In this document: positions 10,901 through 25,900 of the stretch, piece by piece
Layout of the letters: every line of letters begins with the position of its first letter
Position numbering within the stretch: the first letter of the stretch is position 1
Source: Vibrio sp. FE10
Lineage (GTDB): Bacteria; Pseudomonadota; Gammaproteobacteria; Enterobacterales; Vibrionaceae
NCBI RefSeq assembly: GCF_030297155.1
Contig: NZ_AP028067.1
Location: forward strand, 2,232,001 to 2,296,000
DNA length: 64,000 nt
Direction: 5' to 3'
Notes under the pieces: model-generated
What the model was told of the DNA's origin: nothing
Databases searched by the model: none
What the model saw: only the letters and a program-made list of their open reading frames with translations
Made by a program: the position numbers and the translations under genes

Positions 10901-13900
10901 TTGAACACCACTCGTTGTGCCGTCATCAAACGTTGTCCAATCTGTACCATTCGTTCCACCATAAGGAACATCAGCAACACCTTTAACCTCGACGTTGACC
11001 GTCTTAGTACCCAGTATTTCTTCATCGACTTGCGCACCTGAAGAAAGGTTCGCGGTGTCTTTAACCACACCGGTTACATCGAAAGTAAAATCCACATTGC
11101 TGTGTTTGGTAGGAACAACTTCCACGTTAGCCAAATCGGAATACGCAATTTCTTGGTAATTGGTACCACTGACTGTAGGAACAACTGTAGTCGTCCCTAG
11201 GAAATAGAGCACCGCGCCTTCAGTAACATTGCTGATACGAACAAACAGTTCTTCAGAACCATCGGTATCCACTGACCCAGTCATGGTGATGACTTCGTCT
11301 AGCGTGAATGCGTCTTTGTTGTCCAAAGGACCAATGTAATCAGGATCATCGATGTTGTCTTCGTTGATCTTGATACGACTCACACTGAATTTGCCAGGGT
11401 CGGCGTCAGCAGTGACATCAATAATGATGTTTTGATCTACAGAACGAGCCGTCGTCTTATCGTTTGCTCCACCGCTGGCTGCATCATCGTATGGATTAAG
11501 CGTCTCTTCCGTAATTGCCGTCGCTTTGAACTCAATTTGCCCAGAGAAGTTATCAATAGGGTTAACTACGGTGCTATTGATATCAGCAGATGTGATGATA
11601 TAAACACCATTAACTGGCGTAAGCACTGTGCCATTTTGGTCAAGCAACTCAAACTTACCATCTCCCTGAACAACTTCGAGCTCATAGGTAATGGTTTCAG
11701 TGCGGCTGTTATCTTGTGATTCAGCGTTTAATTGCAGGGTAACGTTGTCTTCATCTTCGTTCACTTGATACTGATACGTGCTACTGGTGTCATCCCAAGT
11801 CGCAATATCAGCCACAGCTTCAATCTCTATTCTGAAGTTTGAATTAACGGTGTGATCAGGATTGTTATTGTTGTTGTCAATTTCAAGTTCATAATTGATT
11901 CGAACCCCATTTTCACCAGAACCAAAATTCTGGTCTGGAACAAAGAACAAGTTGTCGATTGTCGCGATGATATCTAATGGTTGGTTCGTGCTTGGAGCAA
12001 AGCTCTGCTGTATTTGAGGCGGACCAAACAAGATATCGCCGTTTGGTTCTGCCACTAGTTTGTGATATTCCACGCCATCAAAGTAATAGAACGTCCCTCT
12101 GTGATTGCCACTTTGGATCGTCAGTTGGCCGATGGACTCGTTGTTATCTTGGTCCTTCAGGTTAACCTGCAACGCGACTTGTGCAGGGGCATTAGGCAAA
12201 CCACTCTGGTTATCTTGAACGTTCTCTAGAGTCGGTGCATCACCTGTTGCGTAAAGTATGGTTGAATCTCTACCCGCATCCTCGAAGGTCGTCACTTTCA
12301 GCGCGATTCTTGTAGAGTCCCTATCAGTAATCGTGATATCTAACGGTGTTTCAGAGGTGTCTAAATCTCCATCTGTGGCAATCACATTAATAGAGAAGTC
12401 GATGGTGTCATCACCGTCATGATCTAAATAGCCGTTAGCTCTGAATTCAACCTCACCATTTGAGTTGATGCGTAGACGGCCAAGTTCACGAGTATCAGCA
12501 CCGCCATTTGTTTGCTCGTAGACTCGAACTTGTTGGCTACCGCTGTTTAAATCGAAGCCGCTACTATATGGCCCATTGTTCCCGCTACGGAAAACAATAT
12601 CTGCACCATTATTTGAGATGCCCTCAATTCGACTCAGTACCGCGCCATCAGCCCCCACATCCGTCGCATTGGCAAACATATCGACTTTAGAGTTGCCATA
12701 CCCCTGACCTTCAATACGAGTGATCGACTGAGTTGTCACTAACGGAACATCATCGGTTACCGTAATTTTTAAATCGATTGCGTTTGATTGGTCTTGGTCA
12801 AAGTCTTCAGCCACGACTGAGAAATCAAGTTCGATGTTATTTTCATCGGCACCATCAGGGTGTTTAAGCGGTTTAAACAATTCAAATTGATAACTGTTGT
12901 TTGAGGTATCGAAAACAATTTCGAATACCGCTTCGTTGCCCGTCACCGTTTGAGCAGTATAGGTAAATGTTGTGCCTACCTGTGAAACAGCTAACCACTC
13001 TAAGCTTTCTCCATCGGAGGTTAAGCCCGTCAGAACCAAATCTTCATCAACCAATTCGTACTTAACAACACCATCGGCACCTTCATCGACCGTGAACAGT
13101 CCATTGATGATGGTGTCTTCCGTTTGATCCGAACCAATACCTGTAAGATCGTCTTCATCAACAACCGTTTCACCCGTCGGCGCCGTCATCACAGGCACAT
13201 CATCGAGCACTTCGATCGGTAATACATATTGGTTAGAATCATCACCGTCACCGTCAACGGCAACAACATCAAACGGTATTGTTAATGTATCGAGGTTACT
13301 CGGTGTCGTAGCGTGATTGAGAGGGCCAAGCAAGGTAAAGGTGTAAGCACCATCATCAGTCAGCACTAATGTGAAAATTGGCGTTCCACTTGGGTCGGTC
13401 GCCCCTTGGTAGGTGGTCGTGTTGGCAGCACCGGTGATCTCAGTGATCTTAATACCTTCATTGCCCGACGATAGCGTTGCTTCCAGCGCTGAGATATTAC
13501 GTAGTTCGTAAACTTCAACTTGGTCCGCACCTTCTGTGGTAACAAACGAACCCGTCGCTTGTGCCAGAGTACCTAAATCATCTTCATCAACCACAAACGT
13601 ACTCGCGCCAGTGGTATCAGTAATGGTTGGCACATCATCGGTAATCGTCACCGTTAGCGGCTTCACCGCTGAGTCAGTGTTGTCTTTGTCGACTGCTATA
13701 ACTGGCAAGGTGAAGATTTGATCATTGTTACCTTGTACTGGCAGGTGATCTAACTCTTCCAACAAGGTGAATGTATACTCTCCTAGAACCACGCTGCTAA
13801 ACGTGATGGTGAAGATATCCGTTTGGACACCGCCGCTTTCAACGTAACCAATATAATTATCGCTGTTCAGAGGGTCTTCTTTTAGCTGAACCACCAAACC

Positions 13901-16900
13901 ATCCGCTTGCAGATCTCCTGATGTGTTGAATTGAGCCGGATCAATGCGGAAGTAGCTAACATCATCACTTCCTGCTGTGAAAGTAATGGTTTCAGTTTGG
14001 CTGACAGGTAAGCCTGGTGAAGAGCCATCAACCAGATTTGCTTCAGCCAACGCGACAGTCGGTACGGTGTCGATTGTTGGTGGCGCGCCATCTGCAATAG
14101 TTAGCGTTACAGTCGAAGTGACAATATCGCCATCTTTATCTTCCGATGTCACCGTAATTGTCTTGACGATGTTACCACCCGAATGATCGAGATTACGGTT
14201 AGGTTCGAAACGTACATCCCCTTCAAGATTGATAAACAGAGAACCTTCAGTGAAAACAAATTCTTGCTCACCCGTGTCGGTTTGTACCAGAGACTCTTCA
14301 GGTTGGCTGCCATAGGTAAACTTAGTGATTGTGGCACCATCTGCGCTTTGCGCAGGCATCACATCAAAGACCGCTGTAGTCGGTGTTCCCGTGGTTGGCT
14401 CAGTAATGTTGAGCGCACCTGACTGCATCAGCTGAACATCATCGGTGATGGTGACTGTCAGCGGTTTAGACGCTGAAATATCACCATCGGTATCTTCAGC
14501 GTAAACAGAAAGATCAAAGCTGAGATCGTTATTTCCCAAGCCATCAACATGGTCTAAACGTTCAAGCAGAGTAAATGTGTATTGGCTCGGGTTCGTGTCA
14601 TCAAAATCTAGAGTGAAGATAACTTTCTCAACACCCGAACCATTAGTAGTAAATGCAATGTAGTCGCCAGAATTTACAGGGTCTTCACGCAAACTCAGTG
14701 ACAAACCGTCCGACTTCAACGCGCCGTTGGTATTGAACAACCCTACTTCCACCACTATTTCAGCAATATCATCACTGCTTGCAAGTGAAGTAATGGTTTG
14801 AGTCATACTCACAGGGTTCACACTAGGCGTTGAACCATCCGCAAGTAAGCTTTCTGACAATGCCACACCCGGCACAACGTCGATTGTTGGTCCATCACCA
14901 TCAATAATGGTGAGCGTAACCGTCGACGAAAAGATATCGTTATCAAAATCTGAAGACGTGAACACGATTGACTTAACAATGTTACCTGCAGAGTGATCAA
15001 GGTTTCGATTTGGCTCAAACCTTACGTCACCATCTAATGTCACAAACAATGAACCTTCAGTGAAAACAAACTCTTGTTCGCCACTGATGTTCTGATTCAG
15101 AGTAATTGGAGAACCACCGTCATACGTGAACTGCGTAATGTTCGCGCCATCTGCACTTGGTATTGGCATCACATCAACGGTAGTTGTTGTTGGCGCACCA
15201 GAATTTGGCTCGGTAATGGTTAAGAAGCCATCTTGCATTTGCTGGATGTCATCTTCTATCGTAACCACCACATCGCGCTTTGTTGACTCAGAATCATCGG
15301 TATCAACAGCATAGATAGGTAAGCGGAAAGTAAGGTCGTTGTTGAGCACGCCATCAAGGTGATCAAGCGCCTCAATCAAGGTAAATGTAAACTGAGCTTT
15401 GTTTACACTATCAAAGCTAATGGTAAATACATCGGTAACGTTACCCATACCATCATCGGTATAACCAATGTAGTCACCAGCAGAAGCAGGATCTTCTTTT
15501 AGTTGAACAACAAGACCACTTGATTTCAACAGATCGCCAGGATTGAATTCGTTGGTCGCAATTCTAAAGTGACTAAAATCATCACTTCCTTCGGTGTAAG
15601 TGATTGTGTGAGTCGAACTTACCGGAGAACCAGTTGGCGTCGAGCCATCCGCTAGGTTGACTTCCGATAAGTTAACATCTGGAACCACATTGATAACTGG
15701 ATCGATACCGTCTTTGATCGTCAAAGTGACATCCGCGGTGTCTGTATCGTTATCAAAATCACTGGTGGTGACGACAATCGTTCTTACAATGTCGCCAGAT
15801 GAATGGTCTAGATCTCGGCTCGGTTCAAAACGAACTTCCCCTTCAATAGTGATGTACAGCAAGCCATCGGTTACGGTAAAGACTTGTTCTGTAGAGATGC
15901 TTGGGTCTAACGTTACAGCTGTGCCACCATCGTAAGTAAACTGTGTCACTTTCGCGCCATCAGCACTCTGCGTTGGCATAACATCGATGATTGGCGTCGT
16001 TGGTGGCGTACCCGATGCCAAATCAGCTAATGAAGGCTCAGTGATACTCAATGTACGATCTTGAACGCCTTGTACGTCATCGGTGATCGCAACCGTCATT
16101 GGCGACATTGCAGAATCATCACCATCCGCATCAACCGCTAAAACAGGGACATCGAAGCTTAGTATATTGTTTTGTAATCCATCTACATGATCTAACGCTT
16201 CAAGCAGTGTGAACGTGTATTGCCCTAAATTGCTCGTCGAGAAGCTGATCGTGAAGACGTTGGTTTCTACGTTAGAACCGTCTTTAACGAAGCCAATGAA
16301 ATTACCAGAATTAGCTGGTTGCTCTTTTATCTCGACATCTAAACCGTTCGATTTCAAAGCCCCTGAAGTATTGAACTGCATAGGGTCAATTCTGAAATGG
16401 CTTACGTCGTCACTACCGACAGTATAGGTAATGGTTTGCGTCATCGTTACTGGGTTGCCCGTTGGCACAGAGCCATCAGCCAGATCCACTTCAGATAACA
16501 TAATTCCAGGAACAAGGTCGATGGTAGGAAGGTCACCATCAACAATCTTCAGTGTCACTGTCGATGTAACAATATCGCCATCGAGATCAACAGTCGTCAC
16601 CTCAATAGATTTGGTAATATCACCGCCTGCATGGTTTTGATTGCGCACTGGTTCGAAACGTATCTCACCTTCCGTCGTAATGAATACCGAGCCTTCCGTG
16701 AAGACGAACTCTTGTTCACCATTCACATTTAAATCAAGGCTTTCTGCAGTATTACCATCGAAAACAAATGAAGTAACTTTGGCTCCATCAGCACTTTGAT
16801 TTGGCATCACATCAAAGGTATTTGATGTTTCGACACTTGCTGTCGGTTCACGACTGGTGATTGTGCCGTCTTGCATCAACTGCACATCGTCACCAATGGT

Positions 16901-19900
16901 TACGCCAAGCTGAGAAACTAACGAGTCATCGCCATCACTATCAACCGCATACACCGGTAGATTAAAGCTTAAATCGTTGTTGCCACGCGCATCTTGATGA
17001 TCCAGAGCTTCGATTAACGTAAATGTGTATTCGCCTAAGGTTCCAGAGTTGAAGTCCAGTGTAAATACTGTCGTCTCTACATTAGACGAACTGGTAGTAA
17101 AACCGACGTACTGACCAGAGCCTTGAGGGTCTTCACGTAGTTCGACCGCTAAGCCATTCGACTTAAGTGCATCGTTAGTATTGAACTCGGTTGGTTCCAA
17201 ACGGAAGCGAACCACATCATCACTTTGGTTGGTGAAAGTAATCGTCTGTGTTGAGCTGACCGCGCCAGCATTTGGTGCAGAACCATCAGCTAGGTTTGTT
17301 TCTGAGAGCGTAACGCTTGGTACCGCATCGATAGTTGGAATATCACCATCGGTAATGGTCAGCGTAACGGTTGAAGTCACTGGATCGTTATCAAAATCAC
17401 TTGAAGTAACGACAATCGACTTCACGATGTCTTCGCTGGCAGAGTGGTCAAGGTCACGATTAGGTTCAAAGCGCACTTGACCTTGAAGAGTAATAAACAA
17501 CTCACCTTCTGTGAAACTGAATTGCTGCTCACCTACGATGCTTTGATCGAGTGTTTTGACAATACCGCCAAATGAGAATTCAGTGATCGTCGCACCATCG
17601 GCACTCTGATTTGGCATTACATCAATGGTGTTGGTTGTGATGGTTCCGTCTGCAAGGTTTGGTTCAGTGATATCTAACGTACCGTCTTGCATGATTTGAA
17701 CATCATCGCCAATGGTTACGTTAAGTTGTGATACCAGAGAATCATCGCCATCGCTATCAACTGCGTAAACAGGCAGATCAAAACTCAAATCGTTCTTATC
17801 TAGGCCATCTACATGGTCTAACTCTTCAAGTAAGGTAAAGGTGTACTCACCTAGCGTGGTTGCCGAGAAACTAATGGTAAACACTGGAACTTCAGTGCTC
17901 GAACCGTTGGTAATAAAACCGATGTAAGTACCTGGATTCGCAGGGTCTTCTTTTATCTCAACCGCAAATCCATTCGATTTAAGTGCACCACCCACGTTGA
18001 ACTCGGTTGGTTCAATACGGAAACTGGTTACATCATCGCTTTGATTGGTGAAGGTAATCGTCTCTGTTTGACTTACAGCACTGCCGCTTGGAGTTGAACC
18101 ATCTGCAAGGTTGGTTTCAGACAAGGTAACGCTTGGCACTGCATCAATGGTTGGAATATCACCGTCAGTAATGGTCAGAGTGACCGTTGACGTCACCACA
18201 TCGTTATCTAAATCGCTTGAAGTCACCACTATCGACTTCACGATGTCTTCGCTCAGCTTGTGGTCAAGATTGCGGTTTGGTTCGAAGCGAACTTCACCTT
18301 GCAAGGTGATGAACAGTGAACCTTCAGCAAAGACAAACTTCTGTTCACCCGTATCGTTTTGATCGAGCGTTATTACTGCTCCGTTATCGTAGATAAACTG
18401 AGTAATTGTCGCGCCATCGGCACTTTGATTAGGCATCACATCAACAGTAGCTGTCGTCGGAGTACCTGCAGCCAAATCAGCAACCGTTGGCTCAATAATG
18501 TTAAGCGCTTGGTTTTGCATGACCTGTACATCATCACCGATGGTCACATTAAGTTGAGACACCAGTGAATCATCACCATCGCTATCAACGGCATAAACAG
18601 GAAGGTCAAAGGTCAGATCATTCTTCGCTAAGCCATCTACATGATCCAACGCTTCAAGCAAGGTGAAGGTGTATTGACCTAAATTGGTATCCGAGAAGCT
18701 AATCGTAAACACGTTAGTTTCAACATTCGGAGCCGTTGTCACAAAACCGATGTAGCCACCCGGAGTGGTTGGGTCGGCTTTCAACTCAACCGCCAATCCG
18801 TTTGATGTGAGAGCACCACCAATATTGAACTCCGTCGGTTCAATACGGAAACTTGTCACATCATCACTTTGGTTAGTAAAGGTAATGGTTTGAGTTGAAC
18901 TTACCGCACTTGCATTCGGAGCAGATCCGTCACTCAGATTCGTTTCTGACAGCGTAACACTTGGCACAGTGTCAATCGTTGGGATATCGCCATCGGTAAT
19001 GGTTAGCGTTACCGTTGAAGACACAAGATCGCTATCAGAATCACTCGATGTTACGACTATCGACTTAACGATATCGCCACCAGTATGATCGAGGTTACGA
19101 CTTGGTTCGAAGCGAATATCGCCTTGTAGAGTGATATACAAAGACCCGTCAGCAACCACAAACTTTTGCTCACCCGTGTCATTTTGGTCAAGCGTCAATA
19201 CCGCCCCACCATCGTAAGTGAACTGAGTAATGGTCGTGCCATCAGCACCTTCTTCATCAAGCACATTAACGATAGGCGTAGTCGGCGTACCTGCTGCCAA
19301 ATCTGCAACCGTTGGCTCTTCAATAGTGAGAGAGTCATTAACCATCACTTGAATATCATCAGTAATAGTTACAGCCAGTGGCGACATCACAGAGTCATCA
19401 CCATCGCTATCAACCGCGTAAACTGGCAAGTTAAATGTTAGGTCGTTGTTGCCTTGAATTGGTGTGTGGTCAATCGCTTCCAGAAGCGTGAAGGTGTACT
19501 CACCCAAAGTGGTACTGCTGAAATCGAGTGTAAACACTGTGGTTTCGACATTCGAAATATCAGTCGTGAAACCAATGTAATTGCCTGAACCTGTTGGTTC
19601 TTCTCGAATCTCAATGATTAAGCCATCGGACTTGAGCGCGTTGTTGGTATTAAATTCACTTGGCTCTAAACGGAATTTCTCAACATCGTCACTTTGATTA
19701 GTGAAAGTGATGGTTTCCGTTTGGCTAACCGCACTACCAGTTGGCGTGGAACCATCAGCAAGATTAGCTTCTTCAAGTGATACGCTCGGCACCGCATCAA
19801 TAGTCGGATTGTCACCATCAGTAATGGTCAGCGTAATGGTTGAAGTCACCGGATCGTTATCGAAGTCGCTTGAAGTCACGACAATCGACTTCACGATATC

Positions 19901-22900
19901 TTCACTAACTGAGTGGTCTAGGTCGCGGTTCGGCTCAAAGCGAACTTCACCTTCAAGAGTGATAAACAGCTCGCCTTCTGTGAAGCTAAACTGCTGTTCT
20001 CCGGTATCATTCTGATCAAGTGTTCGTAACTGACCATCATAAGTAAACTGAGTGATCGTCGCGCCATCGGCACTTTGGTTTGGCATCACATCAATGGTAT
20101 TGGTTGTGATTGTTCCATCAGCCAGATTTGGCTCGGTGATATCTAACGTACCGTCCTGCATGATCTGAACATCATCACCGATGGTCACATTCAGCTGAGA
20201 CACCAGTGAATCGTCACCGTCCGTATCAACAGCATAAACAGGCAGATCGAAGCTCAAATCGTTCTTATCTAAACCATCCACATGGTCTAACGCTTCAAGT
20301 AGAGTAAAGGTGTATTCACCCAATGTGCTCGTAGAGAAGGCAATCGTGAAAACTGGAACTTCTGTGTTCGAACCGTTGGTAACAAAACCGATGTAAGTAC
20401 CTGGGTTAGCAGAATCTTCTTTTATCTCAACCGCAAACCCATTCGATTTTAATGCACCACCCACATTGAACTCGGTTGGCTCAATCCGGAAGTTTGCTAC
20501 ATCATCACTTTGATTCGTGAAGGTAATCGTCTCAGTTTGACTGACTGCACTGCCGCTAGGCGCAGAGCCGTCACTTAAGTTAGTTTCCGAAAGCGTAACG
20601 CTTGGCACTGCATCAATGGTTGGGATATCACCATCGGTAATGGTCAGCATCACTGTGGAAGTCAGTACGTCATTATCTGAATCGCTCGAGGTCACCACTA
20701 TTGACTTGACGATGTCTTCGCTAAGCGTGTGGTCTAAATTACGGTTTGGCTCGAATCGCACGTCACCCTCAAGAGTGATGAATAACTCACCCTCGGTGAA
20801 GCTAAACTGCTGCTCACCACTGTCAGTTTGATCCAGAGTGCGAACTTGCCCGTCATAAGTAAACTGAGTGATTGTCGCACCATCGGCACTCTGATTTGGC
20901 ATCACATCGATGGTATTGGTTGTGATTGTACCGTCTGCAAGGTTCGGCTCAGTGATATCTAAGGTACCATCCTGCATGATTTGAACATCATCACCGATGG
21001 TTACATTGAGTTGAGACACTAATGAATCATCGCCATCGCTATCAACTGCGTAAACAGGGAGATCAAAGCTCAGATCATTATTTGCCAAGCCATCTACATG
21101 GTCTAACGCTTCAAGTAAGGTGAAGGTGTACTGGCCTAAGTTAGTACCTGAGAAGCTAATCGTGAACACGTTGGTTTCAACGTTTGAACCATCCGTAACA
21201 AAGCCGATGTAGCCGCCTGGTGTGGTTGGATCGGCTTTCAGTTCGACGGCCAAACCGTTGGATGTGAGAGCGCCACCAACATTAAACTCAGTCGGTTCAA
21301 TACGGAAACTTGTTACATCATCACTTTGGTTAGTAAAGGTAATGGTTTGAGTTGAACTCACCGCGCTGCCACTTGGTGAAGAGCCGTCACTCAGATTGAT
21401 TTCCGACAAGTTCACAGTTGGCACATTATCAATGGTTGGGATATCACCATCGGTAATGGTCAACGTGACGGTTGAGGTCAATACATCGTTATCCGAGTCA
21501 CTAGACGTCACCACGATCGATTTCACGATGTCTTCGTTCAGCGTGTGGTCTAGATTGCGATTAGGCTCAAAGCGCACTTCACCTTCAAGAGTGATGAACA
21601 GTTCACCTTCCGTGAAGCTAAACTGCTGCTCGCCGTTATCATTTGGGTCAAGCGTTCGAAGTTGGCCATCATAAGTGAATTGCGTGATCGTCGCGCCATC
21701 GGCACTTTGATTTGGCATCACATCAACAGTACCAGTTGTCACTGTGCCATCTGCAAGATTTGGTTCAACGATATCTAATGTGCCATCTTGCATGATTTGA
21801 ACATCATCACCGATAGTGACACTTAACGAGGACATCAGTGAATCATCACCATCACTGTCTACCGCATAAACAGGCAGATCAAAGCTGAGGTCGTTGTTGC
21901 CACGGGCATCTTGATGCTCCAAAGCCTCAAGCAGAGTAAAAGTATATTCACCTAATGAGGTGCTAGAGAAGCTAAGCGTAAATACCGTGGTTTCGACATT
22001 CGTCGCACTGGTCGTAAAACCAATGTAGTCACCCGACCCTGCCGGATCTTCACGTAACTCAACGGCTAAACCGTTCGATTTAAGATCATCGTTAGTGTTG
22101 AACTCCGTTGGCTCAATACGGAATTTCTCAACATCATCACTTTGATTGGTGAACGTGATAGTTTGAGTCGAGCTTACCGCGCTGCCACTTGGAGCAGAGC
22201 CATCACTCAGATTCGTCTCAGAAAGAGTAACGCTCGGAATAACGTCAATCGTTGGGTTATCACCATCGGTAATGGTCAGCGTTACGGTTGAAGTCAGAGA
22301 ATCGTTATCGAAGTCACTTGAAGTCACGACTATCGATTTCACGATGTCTTCGCTCACCGAGTGGTCTAAGTTGCGATTAGGTTCAAAGCGTACTTCACCT
22401 TCAAGGGTGATATACAGTTCGCCTTCTGTGAAGCTGAACTGCTGTTCTCCTGAGATACTTTGATCCAGTGTATTTACGACACCGTCATAAGTGAACTGAG
22501 TGATCGTCGCGCCATCGGCACTCTGATTTGGCATCACATCAATGGTATTGGTTGTTATTGTTCCATCAGCCAAATTTGGCTCAACGATATCTAACGTACC
22601 ATCTTGCATGATTTGAACATCATCACCGATGGTTACATTCAGTTGAGATACCAATGAATCGTCACCGTCCGTATCAACCGCATAAACAGGCAGATCGAAG
22701 CTCAAATCGTTCTTATCTAAACCGTCCACATGGTCTAACGCTTCAAGTAAGGTAAAGGTGTATTCGCCCAACGTACTTGTAGAGAAGGCAATCGTGAAAA
22801 CTGGAACTTCTGTGTTCGAACCGTTGGTAATAAAACCGATGTAAGTACCTGGGTTAGCAGAATCTTCTTTTATCTCGACCGCAAATCCACTCGATTTCAG

Positions 22901-25900
22901 TGCACCGCCCACATTAAACTCGGTTGGCTCAATACGGAAACTCGCCACATCATCACTTTGATTGGTGAAAGTAATCGTCTCAGTTTGACTGACTGCACTG
23001 CCGCTTGACGCAGAGCCGTCACTAAGATTGATTTCAGACAGAGTAACGCTTGGCACGGCATCAATAGTTGGAATATCGCCATCAGTAATGGTCAGAGTGA
23101 CTGTGGATGTCAGTACGTCATTATCTGAATCGCTTGAGGTCACCACAATCGACTTCACGATGTCTTCGCTAACAGTGTGGTCCAAATTACGATTTGGCTC
23201 GAATCGCACGTCACCTTCGAGAGTGATGAACAACTCACCTTCAGTGAAGCTAAATTGCTGCTCACCATTGTCAGTTTGATCCAGAGTTCGAACTTGTCCG
23301 TCATAAGTGAACTGGGTAATCGTCGCACCGTCAGCACTTTGCTCGGGCATCACATCGATGGTATTGGTTGTGATTGTGCCGTCTGCAAGATTTGGCTCAG
23401 TGATATCTAACGTACCATCCTGCATGATTTGAACATCATCACCGATGGTTACATTGAGTTGAGACACCAGTGAATCATCGCCATCGCTATCAACAGCGTA
23501 AACCGGTAAGTCGAAACTCAAATCGTTATTTGCAAGACCATCAACATGGTCTAACGCTTCCAGTAAGGTGAAAGTGTATTGACCTAAATTGGTACTTGAG
23601 AAACTAATCGTGAATACGTTGGTTTCAACATTCGAGCCATCAGTAACAAAGCCGATGTAGCCGCCCGGAGTGGTTGGATCGGCCTTCAGCTCAACCGCCA
23701 ATCCATTTGATGTGAGAGCACCGCCAACATTGAACTCAGTCGGTTCAATACGGAAGCTGGTTACATCATCACTTTGAGTGGTGTAAGTGATGGTTTGAGT
23801 TGAGCTAACCGCGCTGCCACTTGGTGAGGAGCCGTCACTCAGACTTGTTTCTGACAAGCTCACTGTTGGCACATTATCAATGGTCGGGATATCACCATCG
23901 GTAATGGTCAACGTGACTGTTGAGGTCAAAACATCGTTATCGGAATCGCTAGATGTCACCACGATTGATTTCACGATGTCTTCGCTGAGTGTGTGGTCTA
24001 AATTACGATTCGGCTCAAAGCGCACTTCACCTTGAAGCGTGATGAACAGTTCACCTTCTGTGAAGCTAAACTGCTGCTCGCCGTTATCATTTTGGTCAAG
24101 CGTTCGAAGCTGGCCCTCATAAGTGAATTGAGTGATCGTCGCGCCATCGGCACTTTGATTTGGCATCACATCAATGGTGTTAGTTGTCACTGTGCCAGCA
24201 GCCAAATCAGCGACGGTTGGCTCGTCGATATCTAACGTACCGTCTTGCATGATTTGAACATCATCGCCGATGGTCACACTTAACGGTGACATTATTGAAT
24301 CATCACCATCACTGTCTACCGCATAAACAGGCAGATCAAAGCTGAGATCGTTATTGCCACGGGCATCTTGATGATCCAAAGCCTCAAGCAGAGTAAAAGT
24401 ATATTCACCTAATGTAGTGCTAGAGAAGCTAAGCGTAAATACCGTGGTTTCGACATTCGTCGCACTGGTCGTAAAACCAATGTAGTCACCCGACCCTGCC
24501 GGATCTTCACGTAACTCAACGGCTAAACCGTTCGATTTAAGAGCATCGTTAGCATTGAACTCCGTTGGCTCAATACGGAATTTCTCAACATCATCACTTT
24601 GATTGGTAAACGTGATGGTTTGAGTCGAGCTGACCGCGCTGCCACTTGGTGCAGAGCCATCGCTCAGATTAGTTTCAGAAAGGGTAACACTTGGAATAAC
24701 GTCAATCGTAGGGTTATCACCATCCGTAATCGTCAGCGTTACGGTTGAAGTCAGAGAATCGTTATCGAAGTCACTTGAAGTCACGACTATCGATTTCACG
24801 ATGTCTTCGCTAGCGGAATGGTCTAAGTTGCGATTCGGCTCAAAGCGCACTTCACCTTCAAGAGTGATGAACAATTCGCCTTCTGTGAAGCTGAATTGCT
24901 GCTCGCCAGAGTCATTCTGATCAAGTGTTCGTAGTTGACCATCATAAGTAAACTGAGTGATCGCCGCACCATCAGCACTCTGATTTGGCATCACATCAAT
25001 GGTGTTGGTTGTGATTGTACCGTCAGCCAAATTCGGCTCAACGATATCTAACGTACCATCTTGCATGATTTGAACATCATCACCGATGGTTACATTCAGT
25101 TGAGATACCAATGAATCGTCGCCGTCCGTATCAACCGCATAAACAGGCAGCTCAAAGCTCAGGTCATTGTTGTCTAAGCCGTCCACATGGTCTAACGCTT
25201 CAAGTAAGGTAAAGGTGTATTCGCCCAGTGTGGTCGTAGAGAAACTAATGGTGAACACTGGAACTTCAGCGTTCGAGCCATCAGTAATAAAGCCGATATA
25301 AGTCCCCGGATTAGCAGAGTCTTCTTTTATCTCGACCACAAAACCATTTGATTTTAGCGCACCGCCGACATTGAACTCTGTTGGTTCAATACGGAAACTT
25401 GCTACATCATCACTTTGATTGGTGAAAGTAATCGTCTCAGTTTGACTGACTGCACTGCCGCTAGGCGCAGAGCCGTCACTTAAGTTAGTTTCCGAAAGCG
25501 TAACGCTTGGCACCGAATCAATCGTCGGGATATCACCATCGGTAATGGTCAGTGTCACTGTGGAGGTCAGTACGTCATTGTCTGAATCGCTTGAGGTCAC
25601 CACAATCGACCTAACGATATCTTCGCTAGCCGTGTGGTCTAGGTTGCGATTGGGTTCGAATCGCACGTCACCTTCAAGAGTGATGAATAGCTCACCTTCT
25701 GTGAAGCTAAACTGCTGCTCACCATTGTCCGTTTGATCCAGTGTTCTAACTTGACCGTCATACGTAAACTGAGTGATCGTCGCACCATCGGCACTTTGTT
25801 CTGGCATCACATCAATGGTGTTGGTTGTGATTGTACCGTCTGCAAGATTTGGCTCAGTGATATCTAACGTACCGTCTTGCATGATTTGAACATCATCACC

